From the NCBI GenBank assembly GCA_944386555.1, contig CALXBN010000061.1:79255-143254 (forward strand): 64,000 nucleotides of DNA, given 5' to 3'. The translations under genes and the position numbers were made by a program. The notes under the pieces are model-generated. The model was not told the DNA's origin, ran no database searches, and was given only the letters and a program-made list of their open reading frames with translations. This document shows positions 42,440 through 51,055 of the stretch, piece after piece. This stretch comes from an uncultured Ruthenibacterium sp. (GTDB lineage: Bacteria; Bacillota; Clostridia; Oscillospirales; Ruminococcaceae). The first letter of the stretch is position 1, and each line of letters begins with the position of its first letter.

Positions 42440-44188
42440 ATGGATACAGTGAACATCAAAATCAACGGCGTCAGCTACGACGTCCCCGCCGGCTCCACCA
42501 TCCTGGAGGCCGCCCACAGCGTGGGCATCGAGATCCCCACCCTGTGCTATCTGAAGGAGATCAATGCCATCGGCGCGTGCCGTATCTGTATGGTGGAAGT
42601 GAAGGGCGCCAAAAGCCTGGTAACTGCCTGCGTGTACCCCGTCAGCGAGGGCATGGAGGTTGTGACCAACAGCGAAAAGGTGATGGCCAGCCGCAAAACC
42701 AACCTGGAACTGCTGCTGTCCACCCACGACCAGAACTGCCTGTCCTGTGTGCGCAGCACCGACTGCGAGCTGCAGAAGCTGTGCCGGGATTACGGCGTGG
42801 AAGGCCGGCGCTTCACCGGCAGCCGGGAGTTTTACGACATTGACGACTCTTCGGTGCACATGATCCGCGACAACAATAAGTGCATCCTGTGCCGCCGGTG
42901 CGTGGCCGTGTGCAGCGCAAACCAGGCCGTGGGCGTCATCGGCCCCACCGAGCGCGGCTTTGCCACCCACATCGCCTGCGCCTTCGAGGCCCCCCTGGCC
43001 GAAAGCCCCTGCGTGCACTGCGGCCAGTGCATCACCGTGTGCCCCACCGGCGCGCTGACGGAAAAGGATGACACCGCCAAGGTGTGGGCTGCCCTGCAGG
43101 ATCCCGCCAAGTATGTGGTGGTGCAGCCCGCGCCCAGTGTGCGCGCTACTTTGGGCGAGGCTTTCGGTATGCCCATCGGCACCAATGTGGAGGGCAAAAT
43201 GGTAGCCGCCCTGCGCCGGCTGGGCTTTGACAAGGTGTTCGACACCGACACCGGCGCCGACTTTACCATCATGGAGGAAGCCACCGAATTTGTACAGCGC
43301 GTGAAAAACGGCGGCGCCCTGCCCATGATCACCTCCTGCAGCCCGGGCTGGGTGAAGTTCTGCGAGACCTATTACCCCGAGATGATCCCCAACCTGTCCA
43401 GCTGCAAATCTCCCCAGCAGATGTTCGGCGCCCTCACCAAGACATACTACGCGCAGAAGATGGGGCTGGATCCCCACGACGTGGTGTGCGTCTCGGTGAT
43501 GCCCTGCACCGCCAAAAAGTTCGAGATCGGCCGGCAGGACCAGTCTGCCGCCGGCGACGGCATCCCGGATGTGGATATTTCCATCACCACCCGGGAGCTG
43601 GCCCGGATGATCCAGCGCGCCGGCCTCCGGTTTGACCAGCTGCCCGACGAGGACTTTGACCCCGCCCTGGGCGAAAGCACCGGCGCCAGCGTGATCTTCG
43701 GTGCCACCGGCGGCGTGATGGAGGCGGCCCTGCGCACCGCCGTGGAACTGGTGACGGGCGAAAGCGCCCCGGCCGTGGACTACGAGGCCGTGCGCGGCAC
43801 CCAGGGCATCAAGGAAGCCGCCTATCAGGTGGGCGGCCTGACGCTGAACGTGTGCGTGGCCAGCGGCCTGTCCAACTGTGACAAGGTGCTGAAAGCCGTG
43901 CAAAGCGGGGAAAAGCACTACGATTTTATCGAGTTCATGGCCTGCCCCGGCGGCTGCGTCAACGGCGGCGGCCAGCCCACACAGCCGGGCTCGGTGCGCA
44001 ATTTTGTGGACCTGAAGGCCCTGCGCGCCCAGGCGCTGTACCATGAGGACGCCGGCAAGCCCGTGCGCAAGAGCCACGAGAACCCGGTGCTGAAAAAGGT
44101 GTATGAGGAATTCCTGGGCCAGCCCGGCGGCGAAAAGGCCCACCACATCCTGCACACCAGCTATGTGCCCCGGGAGAAAAACTACTGA
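42440..44188 (+). CDS. hndD: [FeFe] hydrogenase catalytic subunit
   Basis: 582 residues. Plant-type [2Fe-2S] (C36, C47, C50, C64), His-Cys3 [4Fe-4S] (H96, C100, C103, C109), two [4Fe-4S] (C148/151/154/158 and C191/194/197/201) and the complete H-cluster: TSCSPGW with C300, MPCTAKK with C356 and FMACPGGCVNGG with C502/C506. A small-subunit-like tail follows to 582. It reduces protons or oxidises H2, coupled through HndA-C to NAD(P)H and probably ferredoxin. Maturases HydE/F/G are not in the window. A strong terminator follows. Confidence 0.96.
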   Translation: MDTVNIKINGVSYDVPAGSTILEAAHSVGIEIPTLCYLKEINAIGACRICMVEVKGAKSLVTACVYPVSEGMEVVTNSEKVMASRKTNLELLLSTHDQNCLSCVRSTDCELQKLCRDYGVEGRRFTGSREFYDIDDSSVHMIRDNNKCILCRRCVAVCSANQAVGVIGPTERGFATHIACAFEAPLAESPCVHCGQCITVCPTGALTEKDDTAKVWAALQDPAKYVVVQPAPSVRATLGEAFGMPIGTNVEGKMVAALRRLGFDKVFDTDTGADFTIMEEATEFVQRVKNGGALPMITSCSPGWVKFCETYYPEMIPNLSSCKSPQQMFGALTKTYYAQKMGLDPHDVVCVSVMPCTAKKFEIGRQDQSAAGDGIPDVDISITTRELARMIQRAGLRFDQLPDEDFDPALGESTGASVIFGATGGVMEAALRTAVELVTGESAPAVDYEAVRGTQGIKEAAYQVGGLTLNVCVASGLSNCDKVLKAVQSGEKHYDFIEFMACPGGCVNGGGQPTQPGSVRNFVDLKALRAQALYHEDAGKPVRKSHENPVLKKVYEEFLGQPGGEKAHHILHTSYVPREKNY

Positions 44189-44215
44189 GCCCGGCGCACA
44201 GGATGCAAGAACATG

Positions 44216-44254
44216 AAGCGGCGCGGCAGCCATTGGCTGCCGCGCCGCTTTTCT
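44216..44254. terminator. Intrinsic terminator after hndD
   Basis: 16-bp stem (44216-44231 with 44235-44250) ending in TTTT; also lies at the end of the convergent ABC ATPase gene. Confidence 0.92.
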
Positions 44255-44268
44255 GTGCCTGCGGGCGC

Positions 44269-45015
44269 TCAGATCACATGGATCACCTTGCTTAAAAATT
44301 CCCGGGTACGGGGGTTTTCCGGGTGCTCGAACAGCTGTGCCGGGGAGCCCTGCTCCACAATCTGTCCCTCGTCCATAAACAGCACCCGGGAGGATACCTT
44401 CTGGGCGAAGGCCATCTCGTGGGTCACCACCACCATGGTGATGCCGTCCTGGGCCAGCGAACGGATCACCTGCAGCACCTCGCCCACCATTTCCGGGTCC
44501 AGGGCGCTGGTGGGTTCGTCGAACAGCATCACGTCCGGTTCCATGGCCAGGGCGCGGGCAATGGCCGCTCGCTGCTTCTGGCCGCCGCTCAGCTGGGCCG
44601 GGTAGGCCGCTGCCTTGTCCGCCAGGCCCACTCGCCCCAGCAGGTCCAGGGCCTTCTCCTCGGCGGCGGCGGGGGCGGTTTTCTTCACCTTCTCCTGGCT
44701 GATGGTCACGTTTTCCAGCACGGTCAGGTTGTTGAACAGGTTGAACTGCTGGAACACCATGCCAACCTTTTGGCGGTGGCGGTTCACGTCAAAGCCTTTG
44801 GCGGTGATATCCTGCCCCTCAAAGAAGATCTGCCCGCCGGTGGGGCGCTCCAGCAGGTTCAAACAGCGGATGAAGGTGCTTTTGCCCGAACCCGAGGGGC
44901 CGATGATGCTCACTACATCTCCCCGGCAGATGGTTTCGCTGATGCCCTTGAGCACCTCCAGCGCGCCGAAACTTTTGCGCAGACCGCGCACGTCAAACAA
45001 AACTTCACCGCTCAC
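44269..45015 (-). CDS. Polar amino acid ABC transporter ATP-binding protein (GlnQ/ArtP type)
   Basis: 248 residues; Walker [11 protein letters not shown]-loop [15 protein letters not shown], Walker [16 protein letters not shown] and H-loop THEM are intact. The PAAT-family pattern ([21 protein letters not shown]) identifies amino-acid importers. The start overlaps the end of the permease gene by 11 bases. Control by arginine is suggested by the ARG boxes upstream of the permease. Confidence 0.9.
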   Translation of the reverse strand: MSGEVLFDVRGLRKSFGALEVLKGISETICRGDVVSIIGPSGSGKSTFIRCLNLLERPTGGQIFFEGQDITAKGFDVNRHRQKVGMVFQQFNLFNNLTVLENVTISQEKVKKTAPAAAEEKALDLLGRVGLADKAAAYPAQLSGGQKQRAAIARALAMEPDVMLFDEPTSALDPEMVGEVLQVIRSLAQDGITMVVVTHEMAFAQKVSSRVLFMDEGQIVEQGSPAQLFEHPENPRTREFLSKVIHVI

Positions 45016-45685
45016 TGCGCTGCAGCCTCCTCTCGAAGATATTCAGCCCCTTGCCCAGGCAGATGTTCAGCGCCAGGTAAATCAGCGCCGAAATGTAATA
45101 GCAGGGCAGCGGGTTGTAGGTGGCGTTGATGACGATGCCGTTGTTATACATCAGGTCGCCGACGCCCAGGTACTGGATGATGGCCGTCTCCTTCACCATG
45201 GTGACAAATTCGTTGCCGATGGCCGGCAGGATGTTTTTGATGGCCTGGGGCATCACCACGTAGCGCATGGCCTGGGCCGCCGTCATGCCGCAGCTGCGGG
45301 CGGCCTCCGTCTGGCCGATATCCACCGCCTGGATCCCCGCGCGGATCACCTCGGCCACATAGGCCGCCGAGTTGATGGACAGCGCAATGATGCAGGGGAT
45401 GGCCCTCTCCATGTCCACGCCCAGCACCGTTGTGTCCGGGTAGGGCAGGAAATCCAGCTGGTAATAGACGATGTACAGCTGTACCAGCATGGGCGTGCCC
45501 CGGATCACCGTAATGTACAGCCGGCTGAAACTGTTCAGCACCCGTACCCGGGAAAGGCGCATCAGGGCGATCAGGCACCCCAGCACCGAGCCCAGCAGCA
45601 CCGTTACCAAAGCCACCAGAATGGTGGTGCGGGTGCCCTGCAGAAAGTATTGGTAATATTCCGTTGCGATCCGAACAAGGTCCAT
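45005..45685 (-). CDS. Polar amino acid ABC transporter permease (HisM/ArtQ type)
   Basis: 226 residues, about five membrane helices, with the EAA loop [35 protein letters not shown] (positions ~135-165) typical of PAAT permeases. The start at 45685 has GTGAGGAGAG; the longer frame to 45721 crosses it without a site. First gene of a two-gene operon. No substrate-binding protein gene is adjacent, so it must be elsewhere in the genome. Tandem ARG boxes cover its promoter, which suggests arginine/ornithine or another basic amino acid. Confidence 0.9.
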   Translation of the reverse strand: MDLVRIATEYYQYFLQGTRTTILVALVTVLLGSVLGCLIALMRLSRVRVLNSFSRLYITVIRGTPMLVQLYIVYYQLDFLPYPDTTVLGVDMERAIPCIIALSINSAAYVAEVIRAGIQAVDIGQTEAARSCGMTAAQAMRYVVMPQAIKNILPAIGNEFVTMVKETAIIQYLGVGDLMYNNGIVINATYNPLPCYYISALIYLALNICLGKGLNIFERRLQRSER

Positions 45686-45760
45686 AGACGCTCTCCTCAC
45701 TTCCCAAACGCGGATAAACATGCAGCATATCCATGCGATTCCCGGGAATATCCAGAAAAT

Positions 45761-45809
45761 ACTGCATTTTTATGCTAAATATTGTATATTTATTCCTTGC
45801 GTCTGTCAA
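45761..45809 (-). promoter_or_regulatory. Promoter with two tandem ARG boxes (ArgR/AhrC operator)
   Basis: Minus-strand promoter TTGACA (45809-45804), 17-bp spacer, TACAAT (45786-45781). Two 18-bp near-palindromes, 45761-45778 and 45781-45798, separated by 2 bp, match the ARG-box consensus WNTGAATWWWWATTCANW with 3 and 2 mismatches. Box 2 covers the -10 and spacer; box 1 covers the start region. This is the classic arrangement for repression by arginine-bound ArgR/AhrC. Confidence 0.6.
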
Positions 45810-45909
45810 TCCCCGGCGGTATGCCGGGGTAAAATTCAGAGGAGGGCACAAAAACAGCCCCGGTTTTGCGTGTGCCTTTGGCTGAATTGCCCACAGGCAG
45901 CCCGAGGCC

Positions 45910-46812
45910 TCACTCCGCGGCAGCGGCAGGCGTGCGGTCCGTCATCCAGTCCAGCTGGGCCAGCAGCGCCAGCAGCCGGCGCAGAGGGGCGTCGGCGTCT
46001 TCCGGGCGGGTGTACACGCCGAAGGAGGCCGCCGGCACACCGGACAAAGGCACGCAGCGGTCCATCTGCTGGGGCGGGATGAACAGCGCGGGCAGCACGG
46101 TGGCGCCCAGCCCTGCGTCCGTCAGGGTCAGCGCTTCTTCAGGGGAGGCGGCAAAATACAGCCGCTTCACACTGCGCCCGGCGGCCAGCTCGGCCGCCAG
46201 GGGGGACAGCGCCCCGCCCCGGCGAGGTTCCATCACCACCAGGGGATAGGGCTGCAGGTCTGCCGGGGCCAGGGCGGCGGCAGCCGGCAGGTCTGCCGGG
46301 GAGGGAAACAGGCAGTACAGCGGCACGCTGCACAGCGCCCGGTAGCGGGCCCGGCCTTCGCTCTCCAGGCGGAAGGACAGCGCGGCATCCAGTTCGCCCT
46401 CTTCCAGCAGGCGCAGCAGGGCCGGGCTGGGCAGCACCTGCAGCCGGGGGCGCAGGCCGGGGAATTCCCGGCACAGGGTGCGCAGGGGCTGGGCCAGGCG
46501 GAACAGCTGGGCCCAGCCAGGGCAGCTCAGGCCCATCACGCGCACGGCCTCGGGCCGGGGCTGGGCGAAGCGGCGGCGGGCGCCGTCGGCGATGCCCACC
46601 ATGCGCTGGGCGTCGAACAGGAACGCCTGCCCGGCCTCCGTCAGGCGCACGGTGCGCGTGGTGCGCCGCAGCAGCTGGGCGCCCAGTTCACGCTCCAGGG
46701 TGTGGATCTGCCGGGTCACTGCCGGCTGGCTGAGGTGCAGCTGTTCGGCGGCCCGGGCGAAATTCAGGGTCTGGGCCACGGCCAGAAAGCAGCGCAGTTG
46801 GGTGTCGTTCAT
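45910..46812 (-). CDS. LysR-family transcriptional regulator
   Basis: 300 residues. N-terminal winged helix MNDTQLRCFLAVAQTLNFARAAEQLHLSQPAVTRQIHTLE with the LysR signature, then a periplasmic-binding-fold effector domain (~90-295). Divergent from the ABC exporter genes across 254 bp that hold a perfect palindrome at 46963-46977, so it probably controls them. The inducer is unknown. Confidence 0.88.
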   Translation of the reverse strand: MNDTQLRCFLAVAQTLNFARAAEQLHLSQPAVTRQIHTLERELGAQLLRRTTRTVRLTEAGQAFLFDAQRMVGIADGARRRFAQPRPEAVRVMGLSCPGWAQLFRLAQPLRTLCREFPGLRPRLQVLPSPALLRLLEEGELDAALSFRLESEGRARYRALCSVPLYCLFPSPADLPAAAALAPADLQPYPLVVMEPRRGGALSPLAAELAAGRSVKRLYFAASPEEALTLTDAGLGATVLPALFIPPQQMDRCVPLSGVPAASFGVYTRPEDADAPLRRLLALLAQLDWMTDRTPAAAAE

Positions 46813-46941
46813 CGTCGGTTCCTCCTTGTGCCCCAGGCGGGTTTACCCCGCAGCCGTGTGCTGCCGGCGTCGGGCCCGCCCTGCGGCGGCGCAGCCGGCC
46901 GGGCAGTGCACGGCCGGCCAATTGATGCGGTTTTGTTATTA

Positions 46942-46988
46942 ATTATACCATATTTCTATTTCCCTTTCCAGGAAAGGCAGGGTATAAT
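46942..46988. promoter_or_regulatory. Divergent promoters around a perfect palindrome
   Basis: Minus-strand TATAAT at 46947-46942 (towards lysR), plus-strand TATAAT at 46983-46988 (towards the exporter). Between them lies CCTTTCCAGGAAAGG (46963-46977), a perfect inverted repeat about one -35 centre and so a candidate LysR operator. The -35 elements are weak, as expected for activated promoters. Confidence 0.5.
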
Positions 46989-47066
46989 GGGACGTAGATT
47001 GTTCGGGTTCGTACAAAATGTGGCGGGACGGCCGCCGCAGGCCCGGCAGAAACGGGAGGGAAATAT

Positions 47067-48828
47067 ATGATCAAGACACTGCTGCGCCAGGTGGGGCAGT
47101 ACCGGCGCGACGCCCTGCTGGCGCCGCTGTTCGCCGCTTTGGAGGTGCTGATGGAGGTGCTGCTTCCCTTCGTCACCGCCGCCATCATCGACCGGGGCAT
47201 CCAGGCGGGCGACATGGCCCAGGTGTATCGCTACGGCGCGCTGATGCTGGTGCTGGCGATGCTGAGCCTGTGCTTCGGGGTTCTGGCCGGGCGCTTTTCG
47301 GCCCGGGCTTCGGCGGGCTTCGCCTGCAACCTGCGGGACGCTATGTACTGCAGCGTACAGGCGTTCTCTTTTTCCAATATCGACAAATTTTCTACGGCGG
47401 GCGTGGTCACCCGCATGACCACCGATGTCACCAACTTGCAGAACGCCTTTCAGATGATCCTGCGCATTGCCGTGCGCGCGCCGCTGATGCTGGTGTGCTC
47501 CATGTTCCTGTGCTTTTTCATCAACGTCTGCCTGAGCCTGGTGTTCCTGGCGGCCATCGTGGTGCTGGCGGCGGCGCTGGCGGCCATTATGCTGCGCACC
47601 GGCCGCATTTTTGAGCAGGTGTTCCGCCGGTACGACGGCCTGAACGCCAGCGTACAGGAGAACGTGAGCGCCATCCGGGTGGTGAAGGCCTTTGTACGGG
47701 AAGAGCATGAGGACGAAAAATTCCGCAGGGCCGCGGACAGGCTGTACCGGTTGTTTGTGAAGGCCGAGGGCCTGCTGGCGCTGAACAGCCCGGTCATGAT
47801 GCTGGTGGTTTACGGCAGCATCCTGACCCTCAGCTGGCTGGGCGCACACTTCATTGTGGCCGGCGGCCTGACCACCGGCCAGCTGACCAGCCTGCTGAGC
47901 TATGTGATGAGCGTGCTGATGAGCCTGATGATGCTGTCTATGGTGTTTGTGATGATCACCATGAGCGCGGCCAGTGCCCGGCGCATCGCCGAGGTGATCG
48001 ACGAGCAGCCGGACCTGGCCCAGCCCGCCCGGCCCGACAGGAACATCCCCAACGGCACCATTGATTTCGACCATGTGTCCTTTTCCTATCGGCATGGCAG
48101 CGGCGAAAAGACGCTGCACGACATCACCCTGCATATCCGCAGCGGGGAGACGGTGGGCATTGTCGGCGCCACGGGCAGCGGGAAATCCAGCCTGGTGAAC
48201 CTGATCAGCCGCCTGTACGACGCGGATACCGGCCGGGTGTGCGTGGGCGGCAAGGATGTGAGCGGGTACGATCTGGACATCCTGCGCAGCCAGGTGGCTG
48301 TGGTGCTGCAGAACAACGTGCTGTTCACCGGCACCATTCTGGACAACCTGCGCTGGGGCAAGGCCGACGCCACCGAGGCCGAGTGCCAGGCCGCCTGCAG
48401 GGCAGCCTGCGCCGACGAGTTCATCCGGCGCATGCCCCAGGGATACCACACCCGCATCGAGCGGGGCGGCGCCAATGTCTCCGGCGGGCAGAAGCAGCGG
48501 CTGTGCATTGCCCGGGCGCTGCTGAAACAAAGTACTGATCCTGGATGATTCCACCTCCGCCGTGGACACCGCCACCGACGCCAAAATCCGGGCGGCCTTC
48601 GCCCGGTACATCCCGGGCACCACCAAGCTGATCATCGCCCAGCGGGTGGCCAGCGTGCAGGATGCCGACCGCATCCTGGTGCTGGACGGCGGCGCGGTGA
48701 GCGGGTTCGATACCCATGAAAACCTGCTGAAGAACAACCGGATCTACCGGGAGATCTGGCAGGCGCAGAACAAGGCCGGCGGCGATTTTGACCAGCCGGC
48801 CCCCGAAGGAAAGGATGGTGCGCAATGA
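47067..48828 (+). pseudogene. ABC exporter half-transporter 1, frameshifted at Walker B
   Basis: The frame from ATG 47067 (GGGAGGG site) encodes six membrane helices, Walker A GATGSGKSS and signature SGGQKQR. It then ends at 48546-48548 in ALLKQSTDPG-stop. In the +1 frame the same DNA continues VLILDDSTSAVDTATDAK... to 48828, giving Walker B, the D-loop and the final helix (H-loop position reads IAQR). A change of one (or two) bases in CTGAAACAAAGTACTG (48528-48543) would restore a ~586-residue protein of the YheI/LmrC type. The stop of the second frame overlaps the next gene's ATG, so the reading order is conserved. Decayed gene, assembly error or rare frameshifting are all possible. Confidence 0.75.
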
Positions 48829-50726
48829 GCGCTTATGTGCACACACCGGCGCAGCCCCAACGACGTACGGCCGGTATGACGGCCACCCTGGGACGGGTGC
48901 TGGGATATATGTTTACACGGTACAAAGCCGCCTGCCTGGCGGTGGCGGCGTGCATTTTGGGCTCGTCCCTGGCGTCGGTGCAGGGGGTGCTGTTCACCCA
49001 AAGCCTGATCGACGACTACATCACCCCCATGGTGCAAAGCGGTTCGGCCGATTTCACCGCCCTGGCCGCGGCCCTGGCGCGGGTGGCCTGCCTGTATGCC
49101 GCGGGTATCCTGTGCGCCTGGGGCTACAACCGCATCATGGTGAATGTCAGCCAGGGCACCATGCGGGATTTGCGGATACAGCTGTTCGCCCACATGGAGT
49201 CCCTGCCCATCGCCTACTTCGACACCCACGCGCACGGCGATATCATGAGCGTGTATACCAACGACGTGGACACCCTGCGCCAGCTCATCAGCCAAAGCCT
49301 GCCCCAGCTGCTGAATTCGGCGGTGACCATTATCACCAGCCTGGTGAGCATGATCCTGCTGGACCTGCCCCTGACAGCCATCACCGTGGCCATGATCGTC
49401 CTGATGCTGCTGGTCACCACCCGCGTGGCAGGCCGCTCGTCCCGGTATTTTGCCTGCCAGCAGGCAGACCTGGGCGCGGTGAACGGCTACATCGAGGAAA
49501 TGATGGACGGCCAGAAGGTGGTGAAGGTGTTCTGCCGCGAGGAAGAGAGCATCCGGGACTTCCGGGCGCTGAACGAACGGCTGCGGGACAGCGCGGAGAA
49601 GGCCAACACCTTTTCCAACATCACCATGCCCCTGAACGCAAACCTGGGCAATATCAGCTATGTGCTGTGCGCCGTGGTGGGCGCGGCCCTGGCGCTGAAC
49701 GGCTGGGGCGGGCTGACACTGGGGACCCTGGTGTCGTTCCTGACGCTGAACAAAAACGGCACCCAGCCCGTCAGCCAGGTCAGCCAGCAGACCAACAGCA
49801 TTGTGATGGCCATGGCCGGCGCCAAGCGCATTTTTGAACTGCTGGACCAGCAGCCCGAGGCCGATGCAGGCTATGTGACCCTGGTGAACGCCCGGCGGAA
49901 TGCCGACGGGACCCTGGCCGAATGTGGGGAAAGGACCGGCCTTTGGGCCTGGAAGCACCCGCACGGCGACGGCACCGTCACCTATACCCCTCTGGCAGGG
50001 GAGATCACCTTCAGTGACGTGGACTTCGGCTATACCCCGGAAAAAACCGTGCTGCACCACATCAGCCTGCATGCCGCCCCCGGCCAGAAGATTGCCTTTG
50101 TGGGCAGCACCGGCGCGGGCAAAACCACCATCACCAACCTGATCAACCGCTTTTACGATATCGCCGACGGCAAGATCCGCTACGACGGCATCAACATCAA
50201 CAAAATCAAAAAGGCAGACCTGCGCCGCAGCCTGGGCATTGTGCTGCAGGATACCCATCTGTTTACCGGCACCGTGATGGAGAATATCCGCTACGGCCGC
50301 CTGGACGCCAGCGACGACGAATGCCTGGCAGCTGCGCGCCTGGCCGGAGCCGACAGCTTCATCCGCCGCCTGCCCGACGGGTACGACACCCTGCTGACCG
50401 GTGACGGCGCCAACCTCAGCCAGGGCCAGCGCCAGCTGCTGGCCATCGCCCGGGCCGCCGTGGCCGATCCGCCGGTGCTGATCCTGGACGAGGCCACCAG
50501 TTCCATCGACACCCGCACCGAAGCGATTGTGCAGCAGGGCATGGACGCCCTGATGACCGGCCGAACCTCCTTCGTCATCGCCCACCGCCTGTCCACCGTG
50601 CAGAATGCCGACTGTATCCTGGTGCTGGAACAGGGGCGCGTCATCGAACAGGGCACCCACGAGGAACTGATCGCCCGGAAGGGGCGCTACTGGCAGCTGT
50701 ACACCGGCGGCAGTGTGACCGCCTGA
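48825..50726 (+). CDS. ABC exporter half-transporter 2 (heterodimeric type)
   Basis: 633 residues; six membrane helices (~25-330), a ~40-residue insertion before the ATPase domain (NARRNADGTLAECGERTG..., typical of YheH/LmrD-like partners), Walker A GSTGAGKTT, signature LSQGQRQL (Q for the usual G), Walker B LILDEATSSID and H-loop IAHR. ATGA overlap with the first half. Such pairs export drugs, lipids or peptides. Since its partner is frameshifted, the exporter may be inactive, or this half may work alone. Confidence 0.88.
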   Translation: MSAYVHTPAQPQRRTAGMTATLGRVLGYMFTRYKAACLAVAACILGSSLASVQGVLFTQSLIDDYITPMVQSGSADFTALAAALARVACLYAAGILCAWGYNRIMVNVSQGTMRDLRIQLFAHMESLPIAYFDTHAHGDIMSVYTNDVDTLRQLISQSLPQLLNSAVTIITSLVSMILLDLPLTAITVAMIVLMLLVTTRVAGRSSRYFACQQADLGAVNGYIEEMMDGQKVVKVFCREEESIRDFRALNERLRDSAEKANTFSNITMPLNANLGNISYVLCAVVGAALALNGWGGLTLGTLVSFLTLNKNGTQPVSQVSQQTNSIVMAMAGAKRIFELLDQQPEADAGYVTLVNARRNADGTLAECGERTGLWAWKHPHGDGTVTYTPLAGEITFSDVDFGYTPEKTVLHHISLHAAPGQKIAFVGSTGAGKTTITNLINRFYDIADGKIRYDGININKIKKADLRRSLGIVLQDTHLFTGTVMENIRYGRLDASDDECLAAARLAGADSFIRRLPDGYDTLLTGDGANLSQGQRQLLAIARAAVADPPVLILDEATSSIDTRTEAIVQQGMDALMTGRTSFVIAHRLSTVQNADCILVLEQGRVIEQGTHEELIARKGRYWQLYTGGSVTA

Positions 50727-51055
50727 CCTCCGCCGGCGCGGAAAGGCAAAGGCGGCCCGGGCCGGGGAAAAGATCCGCCGTGCACCGGGCCGCCCGATGG
50801 AAGTTCTTTGCCGAGCTTTCTTTCAAGAAAGTGTGGCCTCCGCCGGCGCGGAAAGGCAAAGGCGGCCCGGCCGGGGAAAAGATCCGCCGTACGCCGGGCC
50901 GCCCGATGAAAGTTCTTTGCCAAGCTTTCTTTCAAGAAAGCGTGGCCTCCGCCGGCGCGGAAAGGCAAAGGCGGCCCGGGCCGGGGAAAAGATCCGCCGT
51001 GCACCGGGCCGCCCGATGAAAGTTCTTTGCCAAGCTTTCTTTCAAGAAAGCGGGG
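50727..51055. repeat. Three tandem copies of a ~110-bp repeat
   Basis: Copies at 50727-50836 (110 bp), 50837-50945 (109 bp) and 50946-51055 (110 bp) differ at only a few positions. Each unit has an outer inverted repeat GGCGGCCCGG...CCGGGCCGCC enclosing AAAAGATCCGCC, and an inner palindrome GCTTTCTTTCAAGAAAGC. They fill the space between the convergent exporter and aldo/keto reductase genes; the last 14 bases of copy 3 encode the end of the reductase (E-S-P-L-S). A diverged part of the unit occurs at 31831-31865. No spacers, so not a CRISPR array; open frames across it are not protein-like. Confidence 0.95.

Noticed and set aside
39658..44233. Very long open frames (935 and 607 codons) on the minus strand opposite the hydrogenase genes
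   Set aside because: They lie fully antisense to genes with complete cofactor motifs, have no ribosome sites and show the His/Gly/Gln-rich composition produced by GC-rich codon bias in a shadow frame.
48528..48543. Programmed ribosomal frameshift
   Set aside because: A +1 shift would be needed, but there is no recognised +1 slippery codon or internal Shine-Dalgarno; an indel or read error is more likely.
50727..51055. CRISPR array
   Set aside because: Three contiguous ~110-bp units without unique spacers; no cas genes nearby.
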